Shown: positions 25,840 to 35,579, counted from the first letter of the stretch. The stretch is 64,000 nt of DNA from Leisingera sp. S132 (GCF_025144465.1 NZ_CP083553.1:2974001-3038000); one strand, 5' to 3'. Program-made: numbers and translations. Notes: generated by a model not told the origin, from the letters alone.

Positions 25840-26709
25840 TTATTCGCCGCCGCCCAGCTGATGGACGTAGGAGGACACCGCACGGATTTCCGCCTCTGTC
25901 AGGCGGGTGTTCCAGGCCGGCATCACACCATAGCGCGAGTTGCTCACGGTCTCGGTCAGGGTGGCGTAGTCGCCGCCATAGAGCCAGATCGCATCCGCCA
26001 GGTTCGGCGCGCCCTGCGCGCGGTCGCCGGTGCCGTCTTCCATGTGGCAGGAGGCGCAGTTGTCGGCAAAGACAACCGAACCGGCCTCAACCTTGGAGGC
26101 GTCCTGCGGATCACCCGACAGCGACATCACGTAGTTGACCACCTGAGAGATTTCTTCCTTCTCAAGCAGCTCGTCGCGGCCGAATGCAGGCATCTCGGAA
26201 TAGCGCGCTTCGTCGCTGTCCTCATTGCGGATGCCGTGGGTGATGGTCGCGTGGATGTCCTCCACCGAGCCGCCCCAGAGCCAGTCGTCGTCCAGGAGGT
26301 TCGGATAGCCCTTGGCGCCAGCCGCACCAGAGCCGTGGCACTGGGCGCACCAGGTCTTGAACACGGCGGAACCGGCAGACACCGCGTAGGAGCCCAGTTC
26401 CGGGTCTTCCGCGATGGCGGTCAGTTCAGCCGCTTCCAGCTTGGCGTTGACCGGCGCGTTGGCTTCTTCCACCGCGGTGATCTCCGCCGCGACATCAGCC
26501 CGGGTCGACCAGCCCAGCACCCCCGCGGTGGCGCCGTTGATCAGCGGCCATGCCGGATAGGCGATGGTGTACAGCACGCCCCAGATGATGGTGGCATAGA
26601 AGGTCCACAGCCACCAGCGCGGCATCGGGTTGTCGAATTCCTCGATCCCGTCCCACTCGTGGCCGGTGGTGTTCGGATCGCCTTCGAATTTCTGCGATTT
26701 CTTGCTCAT
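25840..26709 (-). CDS. ccoP: cbb3 cytochrome oxidase subunit III CcoP
   Basis: A 289-aa membrane-anchored di-heme cytochrome c of the high-affinity cbb3 oxidase, passing electrons to CcoN via CcoO. The N-terminus has the [17 protein letters not shown] motif, one helix at about 30-55, and heme motifs CAQCH and CASCH in two cytochrome c domains. Last gene of ccoNOQP; its start overlaps the ccoQ stop by 4 bp. No ccoGHIS genes follow. Confidence 0.97.
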   Translation of the reverse strand: MSKKSQKFEGDPNTTGHEWDGIEEFDNPMPRWWLWTFYATIIWGVLYTIAYPAWPLINGATAGVLGWSTRADVAAEITAVEEANAPVNAKLEAAELTAIAEDPELGSYAVSAGSAVFKTWCAQCHGSGAAGAKGYPNLLDDDWLWGGSVEDIHATITHGIRNEDSDEARYSEMPAFGRDELLEKEEISQVVNYVMSLSGDPQDASKVEAGSVVFADNCASCHMEDGTGDRAQGAPNLADAIWLYGGDYATLTETVSNSRYGVMPAWNTRLTEAEIRAVSSYVHQLGGGE

Positions 26710-26912
26710 GCCCTCGCCTCCTTATTCGCGGCGGGTTGGCCCTCACTGGGCGCGGGTGCGTCATCATGCCGGAACGGGATGTTTGCGGTGTCCTTGTAGG
26801 CCTTGGTGCTGCCCGGGCGGAACGCCCAGACAATCACACCGATGAAGAAGGTGAACAGGAACAGCAGCATCCAGCTGTCGGCGAACTGCCTGAGGAGTGT
26901 ATAGAGTTCCAT
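26706..26912 (-). CDS. ccoQ: cbb3 oxidase small subunit CcoQ
   Basis: A 68-aa single-helix membrane protein (helix about 14-32, then [18 protein letters not shown]), the length and pattern of CcoQ, which stabilises the cbb3 complex. Sits between ccoO and ccoP and overlaps the ccoP start by ATGA. Confidence 0.93.
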   Translation of the reverse strand: MELYTLLRQFADSWMLLFLFTFFIGVIVWAFRPGSTKAYKDTANIPFRHDDAPAPSEGQPAANKEARA

Positions 26913-26925
26913 CTCTGCCCCTCCC

Positions 26926-27654
26926 TCAGCGGCTCGCGTCCGGGGTGAAGGTCGAGAAGTCGACCAGCGTGCCCAGCATCTGCAGGTAGGCGATCAGCGC
27001 ATCAGCCTCGGAAACCCCCGGCTGGCCATCAAAGTTGCGCACATTGATGTCCTCGCCATAGCGCTCCAGCAGCCCGTCATAGTCGCTGTCCGGATCGGCC
27101 TGGGCGCGGAAGTCAGCCTGCGCGGCTTCGATCATCTCATCCGTGTAAGGCGTGCCCAAGAGCGCGTTGGTAGCCATGATGTCGCCGATGTACTTGCCGT
27201 CGATCTTCTTCTCTTCGAGGAAGCCGTATTTCGGCATCACCGATTCCGGTACCACCGACTGCGGGTCGCGCAGGTGGTCTGCGTGCCACTCATCCGAGTA
27301 GCGGCCGCCGACGCGGGCCAGGTCCGGCCCGGTCCGCTTGGAACCCCACTGGAACGGACGGTCGTACATCGACTCCGCCGCCAGCGAGTAATGGCCGTAA
27401 CGTTCGACCTCGTCACGCATCGGACGGATCATCTGGCTGTGGCAGACATAGCAGCCCTCCCGGATGTAGACCTCGCGGCCGGCCATCTCGAGCGGGGTGT
27501 AGGGACGCATGCCCTCCACCTTCTCGATGGTGTTTTCCAGGTAGAACAGCGGTGCGATCTGCACCAGGCCGCCGATGGTCACGACCAGGAAGCTGAAGAT
27601 CAGCAGCAGGGTCGCGTTGGTCTCGAGGATCTTATGTTTGTCGAGAATAGACAT
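26926..27654 (-). CDS. ccoO: cbb3 oxidase subunit II CcoO
   Basis: A 242-aa mono-heme membrane cytochrome c of the cbb3 oxidase. One N-terminal helix (about 15-38) and heme motif CYVCH in [23 protein letters not shown], which is highly conserved in CcoO. Second gene of the operon, 14 bp after ccoN. Confidence 0.97.
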   Translation of the reverse strand: MSILDKHKILETNATLLLIFSFLVVTIGGLVQIAPLFYLENTIEKVEGMRPYTPLEMAGREVYIREGCYVCHSQMIRPMRDEVERYGHYSLAAESMYDRPFQWGSKRTGPDLARVGGRYSDEWHADHLRDPQSVVPESVMPKYGFLEEKKIDGKYIGDIMATNALLGTPYTDEMIEAAQADFRAQADPDSDYDGLLERYGEDINVRNFDGQPGVSEADALIAYLQMLGTLVDFSTFTPDASR

Positions 27655-27668
27655 TGCTTCCTGGCTCC

Positions 27669-29279
27669 TTATTCAGCCGGAACCGGGACCGTCAGGCTGG
27701 CCTCTTTGGCCGGCGCCTTACGGACCGTCATCCACAGGTTGTAGCACATGATGATCGCCCCCGCGAGGAACATCACCCCGCCCAAGCCGCGCACCACATA
27801 CATCGGGAACTTCGCGGCCACGGTGTCGGCAAAGGAGTTCACCAGGAAGCCGTTGGCGTCCACTTCACGCCACATCAGGCCTTCCATGATCCCGGTCACC
27901 CACATCGACGCGGCATAGAGAATGATGCCAATAGTGGCGAGCCAGAAGTGCCAGGAGACCAGCTTGAGGCTGTAAAGGCTCTCACGCTTCCACAGCGCCG
28001 GCACCAGATAGTAGAGCGCGCCGAAGGTGATCATGCCGTTCCAGCCCAGCGCGCCGGAGTGCACGTGGCCGATGGTCCAGTCGGTGTAATGCGACAGCGA
28101 GTTCACCGCGCGGATCGACATCATCGGGCCCTCAAAGGTGGACATGCCGTAAAAGCCCAGCGAGATCACCATCATCCGGATCACCGGATCGGTGCGCAGC
28201 TTGTCCCAGGCGCCCGACAGGGTCATCAGGCCGTTGATCATGCCGCCCCAGGAGGGCATCCACAGGATCACCGACATCACCATGCCCAGGGTCGAGGCCC
28301 AGTCCGGCAGCGCGGTGTAGTGCAGGTGGTGCGGGCCAGCCCAGATATAGAGGAAGATCAAGGCCCAGAAGTGGATGATCGACAGCTTGTAGGAGAACAC
28401 CGGACGCTCGGCCTGTTTCGGGATGAAGTAATACATCATGCCCAGGAAGCCCGCGGTCAGGAAGAAGCCCACAGCGTTGTGGCCGTACCACCACTGGATC
28501 ATCGCATCCTGCACGCCCGGCCACACGATGACCGACTTGGAGCCCCAGATCGAAACCGGGATGGTCATGTTGTTGATCAGGTGCAGCATCGCCACGGTGA
28601 CGATGAAGGACAGGTAGAACCAGTTCGCCACATAGATATGCGGCTCCTTGCGCTTGATGATGGTGCCCAGGAACACCGCCAGATAGGCCACCCAGACGAT
28701 GGTCAGCCACAGGTCGACGTGCCACTCGGGCTCGGCATATTCCTTGGACTGGGTGGAGCCGAACAGATAGCCGGTTGCCGCCAGCACGATGAACAGCTGA
28801 TAACCCCAGAACACGAACCACGCCAGGTTGCCGCCCCACAGCCGCGCCGCGGAGGTCCGCTGCACGACGTAAAAGGAGGTCGCGATCAGCGCATTGCCGC
28901 CAAAGGCAAAGATCACCGCGGAAGTGTGCAGCGGGCGCAGGCGGCCAAAGTTGGCCAGGCCCTCGGCCCATTCGAAGTTCAGCGCCGGAAAGGCCAGCTG
29001 AAACGCGATGAAGGTCCCCGCCAGGAACCCGACCACACCCCAGAAGGCGGTTGCAATCGTGCCAGCGCGGATCACGCTGTCGAAATACTCGTTCTCCAGA
29101 CCGGCGGGTGCCATTTTCGGCTCGTCGGTTCTGCGCAAAGTGTAGAGAAACAGGCCGCCAGCCACGATCATCACGATGATCGCGTGCACCTGGTAAGCCA
29201 GATCCCGCGCGTAATTGGTGCCGATCATCGCAAACAGCGTGACCAGACCAAGCGCTATCAGCTTGATATAATTAGACAT
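27669..29279 (-). CDS. ccoN: cbb3 oxidase catalytic subunit CcoN
   Basis: A 536-aa catalytic subunit with about 12 helices, reducing O2 with high affinity at the heme b3-CuB centre. Conserved histidine motifs include [38 protein letters not shown] and [13 protein letters not shown]. The start is placed at 29279, where AAGGGA lies 6 bp upstream; the reading from 29297 adds only MAKGRK. First gene of ccoNOQP, under an FNR box at 29372-29385. Confidence 0.97.
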   Translation of the reverse strand: MSNYIKLIALGLVTLFAMIGTNYARDLAYQVHAIIVMIVAGGLFLYTLRRTDEPKMAPAGLENEYFDSVIRAGTIATAFWGVVGFLAGTFIAFQLAFPALNFEWAEGLANFGRLRPLHTSAVIFAFGGNALIATSFYVVQRTSAARLWGGNLAWFVFWGYQLFIVLAATGYLFGSTQSKEYAEPEWHVDLWLTIVWVAYLAVFLGTIIKRKEPHIYVANWFYLSFIVTVAMLHLINNMTIPVSIWGSKSVIVWPGVQDAMIQWWYGHNAVGFFLTAGFLGMMYYFIPKQAERPVFSYKLSIIHFWALIFLYIWAGPHHLHYTALPDWASTLGMVMSVILWMPSWGGMINGLMTLSGAWDKLRTDPVIRMMVISLGFYGMSTFEGPMMSIRAVNSLSHYTDWTIGHVHSGALGWNGMITFGALYYLVPALWKRESLYSLKLVSWHFWLATIGIILYAASMWVTGIMEGLMWREVDANGFLVNSFADTVAAKFPMYVVRGLGGVMFLAGAIIMCYNLWMTVRKAPAKEASLTVPVPAE

Positions 29280-29371
29280 CTTGCGTCCCTTTGCCATGCC
29301 CCCGCGAATCCTGCGGATACGGGAACGTTATTAGACCGCGCCCTTCATGCAAAACGCGCCTTTCTGCCGCC

Positions 29372-29385
29372 TTGATCTGCATCAA
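29372..29385. promoter_or_regulatory. Perfect FNR box between ccoN and usp
   Basis: TTGATCTGCATCAA matches TTGAT-N4-ATCAA exactly. It lies 93 bp from the ccoN ATG and about 100 bp from the stress-protein ATG, so FnrL may activate both directions under low oxygen. Confidence 0.92.
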
Positions 29386-29484
29386 GACATTTCCGGGCAA
29401 CATGTGACACTTCTTCCCGAGCAGTCAAACTCCACGCACCCGCACCCGCCAGGATTGCGGTGCTTTTTCCGCCGAGAGGTGTCA

Positions 29485-30324
29485 ATGTCCTACAAGTCCT
29501 TACTTACCGTTCTGACAGCTGCGGACACCGCAGCGGCGCCTTTGGCGCAAATTGCGGCCCTGGCTGAGGAATTCGGCGCCCATGCCGATGCGCTTTGCCT
29601 TGGTGTCGACCGCACCCAGACAGGATACTACTATGCCGGCGCCAATGCGATGGTGCTGCAGGAAACCCTGGCCCGCGCGCAGGAAGAGGCCGAAGAGGTC
29701 CAGGCCCAGGCAGACGCGGCCTTGAAGCAGGCAGGCGTGGCCTATGGCACAGACAGCGGGGTTGCCCAGATCGCCGACATCGGCCGCCATGTGGCGCGCC
29801 AGGCACGGTTCTCCGACCTGGTGGTGCTGGGCCAGCCTTACGGTTCAGGCAAGCGCGCCGAGGCAGAGCCGATCGTCGAGGCCGCGCTGTTTGAAGGCCG
29901 CGCGCCGGTGCTGGTGGTGCCGGACAAGGGGACGCCGCTGAAGACTCCGAAAACGGTTCTGGCCGCGTGGAACGAAAGCATTGAGGCGATGACCGCAATC
30001 CGCCGGGCAATGCCGTTCCTGAAGGGGGCCGATCTGGTCCGCATTGCGGTGATCGACCCGCCGCAGCACGGCCCCGAACGCTCCGATCCCGGCGGCATGC
30101 TGGCACAGATGCTGGCCCGCCACGGGGTCAATTGCGAGATTGACGTGCTCAGCAAGACGCTGACCCGGGTGTCGGACGTGCTGAACCGCCACGCCGCCGA
30201 TACCGCCGCCGACCTGATCGTGATGGGGGCCTATGGCCACTCCCGTTTCCGCGAGGCGATCCTGGGCGGCGCCACCCGCAACATGCTGGAACAGGCCGCG
30301 GTGCCGGTTCTGATGGCGCACTAA
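29485..30324 (+). CDS. Universal stress protein with two Usp domains
   Basis: A 279-aa cytoplasmic protein of tandem UspA domains (about 1-140 and 150-279). The second ends in the ATP-binding type glycine motif GAYGHSRFREAILGGATRNML; the first is more degenerate (LGQPYGSGK). The start is the ATG at 29485, after GAGAGGT; earlier in-frame codons lie in the promoter. Divergent from ccoN across the FNR box, as in other Rhodobacterales, so probably low-oxygen induced. Confidence 0.88.
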   Translation: MSYKSLLTVLTAADTAAAPLAQIAALAEEFGAHADALCLGVDRTQTGYYYAGANAMVLQETLARAQEEAEEVQAQADAALKQAGVAYGTDSGVAQIADIGRHVARQARFSDLVVLGQPYGSGKRAEAEPIVEAALFEGRAPVLVVPDKGTPLKTPKTVLAAWNESIEAMTAIRRAMPFLKGADLVRIAVIDPPQHGPERSDPGGMLAQMLARHGVNCEIDVLSKTLTRVSDVLNRHAADTAADLIVMGAYGHSRFREAILGGATRNMLEQAAVPVLMAH

Positions 30325-30346
30325 AGCCTGCCGGGCATTGCAATCA

Positions 30347-30371
30347 GAAAGGCGCCCCGCAGGGCGCCTTT
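30347..30371 (+). terminator. Bidirectional terminator after usp
   Basis: AGAAAGGCGCCC / GGGCGCCTTTCCT form a strong stem with loop CGCA, 23 bp after the usp stop and 22 bp after the convergent GlsB-type gene's end. Confidence 0.75.
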
Positions 30372-30392
30372 CCTGTTCCAGCGGGCCGGAAC

Positions 30393-30650
30393 TTAACTTG
30401 CCTTGCGGATCAGGCCGATCAGGAACAGCAGGATCACCGCACCGATGGTGGCGTGGATCAGCGACCAGAAAAAGCCGCCGCCCGCGGCAAACCCCAGCGC
30501 CGGAAAGATGGTGCCGGCCAGGAAAGCGCCGACCACGCCGACGATGATATTGCCAAGGATGCCAAAGCCGCGCCCTTGCATGATCTTGCCGGACAGCCAG
30601 CCCGCCAGCGCCCCGATGATCAGCATCCCGATCAGACTTCCAAACTGCAT
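30393..30650 (-). CDS. GlsB/YeaQ/YmgE family stress membrane protein
   Basis: An 85-aa protein with three hydrophobic helices separated by glycine-rich turns (LIIGALAGWLSGKIM, FGILGNIIVGVVGAFLAG, FFWSLIHATIGAVILLFLIGL), the signature of the transglycosylase-associated GlsB/YeaQ family seen in envelope-stress responses. The start at 30650 has GGAGG 5 bp upstream; the ORF extends 4 codons further. Confidence 0.9.
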   Translation of the reverse strand: MQFGSLIGMLIIGALAGWLSGKIMQGRGFGILGNIIVGVVGAFLAGTIFPALGFAAGGGFFWSLIHATIGAVILLFLIGLIRKAS

Positions 30651-30736
30651 TGCCGCCTCCATGTTGTGTTACCGCAATAGTAGACCACAACTGCGGCCCG
30701 GGGTCACCCGCTGCCGTCAGGTCCGGAAACCAGGGC

Positions 30737-30869
30737 CTCTCCCGCCCGTCGTCCGCCTTTCCTGCGAAAAGGCATCCTCCCGTTGGGCCAGGCTCGGCGC
30801 GGTGCGCCGAGCCTGGCCCAAGGCCGCCAGCGGGTCCGGCACCGCCGGGCCCGCGCGGGCGCGGGAGAG
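30737..30869. repeat. Dispersed hairpin element, copy A
   Basis: An outer stem CTCTCCCGC / GCGGGAGAG encloses a perfect 18-bp inner hairpin with 3-base loop (30783-30821) and conserved AAGGCCGCC and GCGGGCGCGGGAG segments. Related to copy B (35401-35530) and copy C (57517-57588). Lies just downstream of the SHMT-like gene. Confidence 0.75.
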
Positions 30870-30888
30870 CCCCGCCTTTTGTCCGCCC

Positions 30889-32208
30889 TCAGCGAACGTA
30901 ATGCATCCCCTGGAAACCAGAACGGAACGCGGCAACCTCAGCAGCAATGCCGGCCGGATCCTCAGCGCGCAAGGCCCGCGCGATCAGCTCTGCCAGCCTG
31001 GGCGCATCCGCCACGCTGACACCGCGGCGCACCAGTTCCGGCGTGCCGATGCGCAGCCCGTTCATGTCTCCCGGCACCTCCGCAACCGGCAGGCCGATGC
31101 CGCAGGCCAGGAAGCCCGCCTTGCGCAAGTGTTTGGAGGCTGCCTGGCCTCCGCCAAACTCTGCCGCCTCCAGTGCAAACTGATGCGACTGTGTCATGCC
31201 GCGCGCAGAGGCAAAGACCGGCAGCCCCTGCCCTGCCAGTTCTTGCGCCAATGACAGCGACAGATCGGCCATTGCCTTGGCATACCCTGCGCCGTGCTCC
31301 ACCCAGTCCAACAGGCTCATCGCCAGCGCCGCCGACTTCGCCGCGTCGAAATTCGCGGTCATGCCGGGAAAGGCAATGCCATCCAGCCGCTCGGCGATGT
31401 CCGCATCGTTGGTGACGATCAGCCCGCCAGCCGGGCCGCCCAGGCTCTTGTAGGTGCTCATCGTCATCATATGCGCGCCCTGCTCCAGCGGGTTGGCCCA
31501 ATGGCCGCCGGCAATCATGCCGCACTGGTGGGCGGCGTCGAACAGCACCTTGGCGCCCGCCTCATCCGCGATTGCCCGGATTTCCGGCACCGGATGCGGG
31601 AACAGGTTGAGACTACCGCCGATGGTGATCAGCTTGGGCCGCACCTCGCGCGCCAGGTCGCGCAGCGCATCCAGATCGACGGTATAGCCATCGCCGTCCA
31701 CCGGCGCCGGATGGGTCTGCAGCCCGTATAGGCCCGCACAGCCGCCCGCATGATGGGTCACATGACCGCCCACCGCGGCAGGCGGCGCGATGATGGCATC
31801 GCCGGGTTTGGTCAGCGCCATGAAGCCATAGAGGTTGGCCAGCGCGCCCGAACCCACCCGGATTTCCGCGTAGCGCGCGTTGAAGACTTTGGCCGCGACT
31901 TCGGCAGCGATCACCTCGATCTCCTCGATGGCCTCCAGCCCCATCTCGTATTTGTCGCCGGGATAACCCAGCGACGGCCGGCTGCCGAGACCGGTGGCCA
32001 GCAGCGCCTCTGCCGCCGGGTTCATCACATTTGTGGCCGGGTTCAGGTTGAAGCAGTCGCGATCGTGGATCTGCGTATTGAGATCCGCCAGCGCGGTCAG
32101 CCGCGCAGCGGTCTCCGCGCTGGTGGCGGCGGCGGTTTTGGCGGCCACGGTCTGCACGTAGTCTTCGCAGGCGGCGGGCACCCAGGTGCGGCGGGCAAGC
32201 TCTGTCAT
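30889..32208 (-). CDS. Serine hydroxymethyltransferase-like PLP enzyme
   Basis: A 439-aa fold-type I PLP enzyme of the SHMT family (GlyA-like). It keeps NLNPATNVMNPAAEALL, GYPGDKYEMGLEAIEEIE, SGALANLYGFMALTKPGD and FDAAHQCGMIAGG, but the PLP-lysine site reads STYKSLGGPAGG (Lys254) instead of the canonical TTHKTLRGPRGG. It is therefore probably a paralogue acting on another beta-hydroxy or alpha-substituted amino acid, not the housekeeping GlyA. The start at 32208 has AAGGAGA upstream. Divergent LysR gene at 32326 is the likely regulator. Confidence 0.82.
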   Translation of the reverse strand: MTELARRTWVPAACEDYVQTVAAKTAAATSAETAARLTALADLNTQIHDRDCFNLNPATNVMNPAAEALLATGLGSRPSLGYPGDKYEMGLEAIEEIEVIAAEVAAKVFNARYAEIRVGSGALANLYGFMALTKPGDAIIAPPAAVGGHVTHHAGGCAGLYGLQTHPAPVDGDGYTVDLDALRDLAREVRPKLITIGGSLNLFPHPVPEIRAIADEAGAKVLFDAAHQCGMIAGGHWANPLEQGAHMMTMSTYKSLGGPAGGLIVTNDADIAERLDGIAFPGMTANFDAAKSAALAMSLLDWVEHGAGYAKAMADLSLSLAQELAGQGLPVFASARGMTQSHQFALEAAEFGGGQAASKHLRKAGFLACGIGLPVAEVPGDMNGLRIGTPELVRRGVSVADAPRLAELIARALRAEDPAGIAAEVAAFRSGFQGMHYVR

Positions 32209-32325
32209 GGTCTGTCTCCTTCGCGCAGCGGCGGGTTTCTCTCTGCCCCTATCAAAGCGCCGATGCCCCCTTGCCCGCAAATCAGTTTTCCAGAAAACTA
32301 GGGCTAGAAAAATTGAGGCTCAAAC

Positions 32326-33195
32326 ATGGCTGTTTCCCCGCCCCCTGCCCAATCCCTGCCGCTGACCGCCCTGCGCGCGTTTGAGGCTGCCGCGCGGCTG
32401 GGCGGCTTCTCCGCCGCCGCGCAGGAGCTGGGGGTGACGCCCGGCGCGGTCTCGGCCCAGATCAAGTCGCTTGAGGACGCGCTGCAAGCGCCACTGTTTG
32501 TCCGCCGCCCGAAGCAAGTGACACTGACGGCGCTAGGCGCGCGGGTGCTGCCGGAATTCTCCGCCGCCTTTGACCAATTGAACGCCGCCTCAAGGCACCT
32601 GCGCGAGGAAGCCCAGCCCAGCACCGTGCATATCGCCACCCTGCCCGCGATTGCCCAGTTCTGGCTGTCGCCGCGCCTGCCTGCCTTAAGGGCTGCGATG
32701 CCGGAGATGGCGGTGTCGGTCACAGCCACCGAGGAGCCTCCGAACCTCAAGCGCACGCCCTACGACCTGTGCCTGTTCTTCGGCGGCCAGGGCGAGGTGA
32801 TAGACCAGGACGTGATCTTTCCGGTCTGCGCGCCGTCGCTTGCAGCACAGCTGCGCACCCCCGCAGACCTGCAAAATGTCCCCTGCCTGTCAGACGCGGT
32901 CTGGGCGCAGGATTGGGAACTGTGGCTGCAAGCCGCCTGCCCGGGCGAGACCCTGCATCTTCGGGGGCCGGAGTACTCGCTCTACTCGCTGGCAGTGGAG
33001 GAGGCCGTCAATGGCGCGGGGGTGCTGATCGGCCATCAGGCACTGGTGGCACCCCTGCTGGACAGCGGCAGGCTGATAGCGCCGTTTGCCGAGAGAGCCG
33101 GCCTGCCGCGTGAACTCCGGCTGTGGAGCCTGCGCCCCTCCGGCCCGCGCAGCCCCGCCGCGCGGGTGGCCCGCTGGCTGGCGGAAAGCAGGTAG
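32326..33195 (+). CDS. LysR-family regulator, GcvA-like
   Basis: A 289-aa LysR-type regulator with the GcvA-type start SLPLTALRAFEAAARLGGFSAAAQELGVTPGAVSAQIK and an effector domain after residue 95. It is divergent from the SHMT-like gene with 117 bp between start codons, so it probably controls that gene in response to an amino acid. Confidence 0.9.
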   Translation: MAVSPPPAQSLPLTALRAFEAAARLGGFSAAAQELGVTPGAVSAQIKSLEDALQAPLFVRRPKQVTLTALGARVLPEFSAAFDQLNAASRHLREEAQPSTVHIATLPAIAQFWLSPRLPALRAAMPEMAVSVTATEEPPNLKRTPYDLCLFFGGQGEVIDQDVIFPVCAPSLAAQLRTPADLQNVPCLSDAVWAQDWELWLQAACPGETLHLRGPEYSLYSLAVEEAVNGAGVLIGHQALVAPLLDSGRLIAPFAERAGLPRELRLWSLRPSGPRSPAARVARWLAESR

Positions 33196-33217
33196 GAATT
33201 GCAGGAAAAAGGCGGGT

Positions 33218-33958
33218 TCAGCCCAGGAAGCCGCCGTCGCTGTCGTCGCCCGCCTCTTCCATCAGCAGGCGCATGTCAGGCACGGTCACATGCCGCTTGC
33301 CTTCCAGCTCGATGATACCGTCCCGCTTGAGCGCCGAGATCTGGCGGCTCACGGTTTCCAGAGTCAGGCCCAGGTAATCTGCCATCGCCTCCCGCGTCAG
33401 CGGCAGGTCGAACACCATCCTGTTGGTGGCCCCGCCCGGCGTCAGCGTGGCATCACGCCGCGCGATGATAGCCAAGAGGCTGGCGATCTTCTCGCGGGCA
33501 GTCTTGCGGCCCAGAACCAGCATCCACTCGCGCGCAGCGTCGAGTTCGTCCAGAGTCATTTCCAGCAGCCGGTGCGCGATATGCGGGGTGCGCTCCATCA
33601 GCTCCTCGAACGGCTTTTTGCGGAAGCAGCACATCACCACGTCAGTGGTTGCCGCCACATCGTACGCCGCGCCTTCGCGCCCCGGACGGCCGACAAAATC
33701 GCTGGGCAGCAGCAGGCCCACCATCTGGGTGCGCCCGTCCTCCATCGTCTGGGTCAGTGAGGCGATGCCGGAGACCACAGACCCCACAAAGTTCATCACA
33801 TCGCCGGACCAGATGATCGGCTGTCCGGCCTCGTAGCTGCGGTAGTATTTGATCCCGTCCAGCTCCTCCAGCTCGTCCGCATTGCAGCGCGCGCAAACAG
33901 CACGGTGACGGATCGGGCAGTCGCCGCATCTGGAATGGGAAAGGACTGGAGCGTTCAT
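33218..33958 (-). CDS. fnrL: Oxygen-responsive regulator FnrL
   Basis: A 246-aa CRP/FNR-family regulator with an iron-sulfur cluster sensing oxygen. Cysteines in SRCGDCPIRHRAVCARC (residues 11, 14, 22, 25) plus VVMCCF further on can ligate the 4Fe-4S cluster; helix-turn-helix TREAMADYLGLTLETVSRQISAL reads TTGAT-N4-ATCAA sites. The ATG at 33958 is chosen because the longer reading begins inside the FNR box. The box lies 14 bp upstream, suggesting autorepression. Divergent from hemN, as in Rhodobacter. Confidence 0.95.
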   Translation of the reverse strand: MNAPVLSHSRCGDCPIRHRAVCARCNADELEELDGIKYYRSYEAGQPIIWSGDVMNFVGSVVSGIASLTQTMEDGRTQMVGLLLPSDFVGRPGREGAAYDVAATTDVVMCCFRKKPFEELMERTPHIAHRLLEMTLDELDAAREWMLVLGRKTAREKIASLLAIIARRDATLTPGGATNRMVFDLPLTREAMADYLGLTLETVSRQISALKRDGIIELEGKRHVTVPDMRLLMEEAGDDSDGGFLG

Positions 33959-33971
33959 TCGTTGGTCCCGT

Positions 33972-33985
33972 TTGATCTGGGTCAA
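33972..33985. promoter_or_regulatory. FNR box between fnrL and hemN
   Basis: TTGATCTGGGTCAA is a one-mismatch FNR site. The centre is 42 bp upstream of the hemN ATG, so a class-II start site would coincide with the start codon. It also overlaps the fnrL promoter region. Confidence 0.85.
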
Positions 33986-34020
33986 GGCTCTGGTTCGCGC
34001 GTTCCCATAACGGTAATTGA

Positions 34021-35376
34021 ATGGAACAGAAAGCTCAATTGGCCGAACTGGGTTTGTTTGACGCCAAAGTGCCGCGCTACACCAGTTACCCCACTGCGCC
34101 CCACTTTGGGAAAGAAACGGATTCAGGGCAGTTTACTAATTGGGTATCAAGGATCTCCCCCGGCAGCAGCATCTCGCTTTATGTGCATGTGCCGTTCTGC
34201 CGCAGATTGTGCTGGTTCTGCGCCTGCCGCACGCAGGGCACCCATTCCGACGCCCCGGTGGAGGCCTATGTTCAGGTTCTGAAGGCTGAGATTGCGCTTT
34301 TGAAAGCGCAGCTGCCCGAGGGCATCACCCTGTCGCGCCTGCATTGGGGCGGCGGCACGCCGACCTTGCTGAGTGCGGACCTGATCCGTGACCTGGCCGC
34401 CGCCATCACCGAAGCCCTGCCGCTGGCGCCGCGGGCGGAATTCTCGGTCGAGATCGACCCGAATGAAATCGGAGACCGGCGGCTGGATGCTCTGGCCGCC
34501 GCAGGCATGAACCGCGCCTCGGTCGGGGTGCAGGATTTCGACCGCACCATCCAGCAGGCGATCGGCCGCATCCAGAGCTTTGAGACCACACGCGCCGCCA
34601 TCGGGCAGCTGCGCAGCCACGGCATTGGCAGCCTCAACGCAGACATCCTCTATGGCCTGCCGCATCAGACGCCGGCCATCATGACCGAAAGCGTGCAGAA
34701 GCTCTTGTCGCTGACGCCGGACCGGGTGGCGGTTTACGGCTATGCCCATGTGCCCTGGATGGCCGGGCGGCAAAGCATGATCCGTTCCGACGCGCTGCCG
34801 ACGCCAGAGGCGCGGCTGGAACTGTTCGAGACCGCCCGTCAGCTGTTCCTGTGGGACGGCTACCGGGAGATCGGCATCGACCATTTCGCACGGCCCCACG
34901 ACGGGCTGTCGGTTGCGCAGCGGACTGGACGCCTGCGCCGCAACTTCCAGGGCTACACCGACGATCCGGCTGAGGTGCTGATCGGCATCGGCGCCTCGGC
35001 GATCTCGCGCTTCCCGCAGGGCTATGCACAGAACGCGCCGGCCACTTCGGCCTATGTCCGCGCCATCCGCGGCGGCCAGTTCGCCACCGCCCGCGGCCAT
35101 GCCTTTGGCGGCGAGGACCTGCTCAGGGCGCGGCTGATCGAGGCGCTGATGTGCGATTTCCGCATCTGCCGCGAGGAGATCCTGTCGCGCTTTGCGGTGA
35201 CCGGGGACGATCTGGACCGCCTGTTTGCAGAGGCCCGCGCCGCTTTCCCCAGCATGCTGGCCGTCACTGCCAAGGGGCTGGAAATCCGCGAGGAAGCCCG
35301 CCCGCTGACCAGGATGATCGCCCGCAGCTTTGACACCTACGGCCTGAACCAACCAGGCCACAGCACCGCCATCTGA
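34021..35376 (+). CDS. hemN: Oxygen-independent coproporphyrinogen III oxidase
   Basis: A 451-aa radical-SAM enzyme converting coproporphyrinogen III to protoporphyrinogen IX without O2 in heme synthesis. The cluster motif is VPFCRRLCWFC (Cys60, Cys64, Cys67), followed by HWGGGTPT and VEIDP; N-terminal VPRYTSYPTAPHF is typical of true HemN as opposed to HemW. No ribosome-binding site precedes the ATG, so the mRNA may be leaderless. Supplies heme to the cbb3 oxidase under low oxygen. Confidence 0.96.
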   Translation: MEQKAQLAELGLFDAKVPRYTSYPTAPHFGKETDSGQFTNWVSRISPGSSISLYVHVPFCRRLCWFCACRTQGTHSDAPVEAYVQVLKAEIALLKAQLPEGITLSRLHWGGGTPTLLSADLIRDLAAAITEALPLAPRAEFSVEIDPNEIGDRRLDALAAAGMNRASVGVQDFDRTIQQAIGRIQSFETTRAAIGQLRSHGIGSLNADILYGLPHQTPAIMTESVQKLLSLTPDRVAVYGYAHVPWMAGRQSMIRSDALPTPEARLELFETARQLFLWDGYREIGIDHFARPHDGLSVAQRTGRLRRNFQGYTDDPAEVLIGIGASAISRFPQGYAQNAPATSAYVRAIRGGQFATARGHAFGGEDLLRARLIEALMCDFRICREEILSRFAVTGDDLDRLFAEARAAFPSMLAVTAKGLEIREEARPLTRMIARSFDTYGLNQPGHSTAI

Positions 35377-35400
35377 TCCCCTTTGTTCAAAGGCAAGGTT

Positions 35401-35530
35401 CTCCCGCCCGTCGCCGCCACGCCTATGGCGCAGCGCTCCCGTTGGGCGAGGCTCAGCGCCCAGGGCGCTGAGCCTCGCCCAAGGCCGCCAAGGGGTCCTG
35501 GCGCAGCCGGGGCACCTGCGGGCGCGGGAG
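35401..35530. repeat. Dispersed hairpin element, copy B
   Basis: Outer stem CTCCCGC / GCGGGAG encloses a perfect inverted repeat with 20-bp arms and a 1-base centre (35442-35482). Flanking segments CTCCCGCCCGTCG, AAGGCCGCCAAGGGG and GGCACCTGCGGGCGCGGGAG recur in copies A and C. Lies 24 bp after hemN and could also terminate it. Confidence 0.8.
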
Positions 35531-35579
35531 GGTTCCGGTGCTTTTCAGCGGCCTCTCAATAGGTCAACAATGCTGCCCG

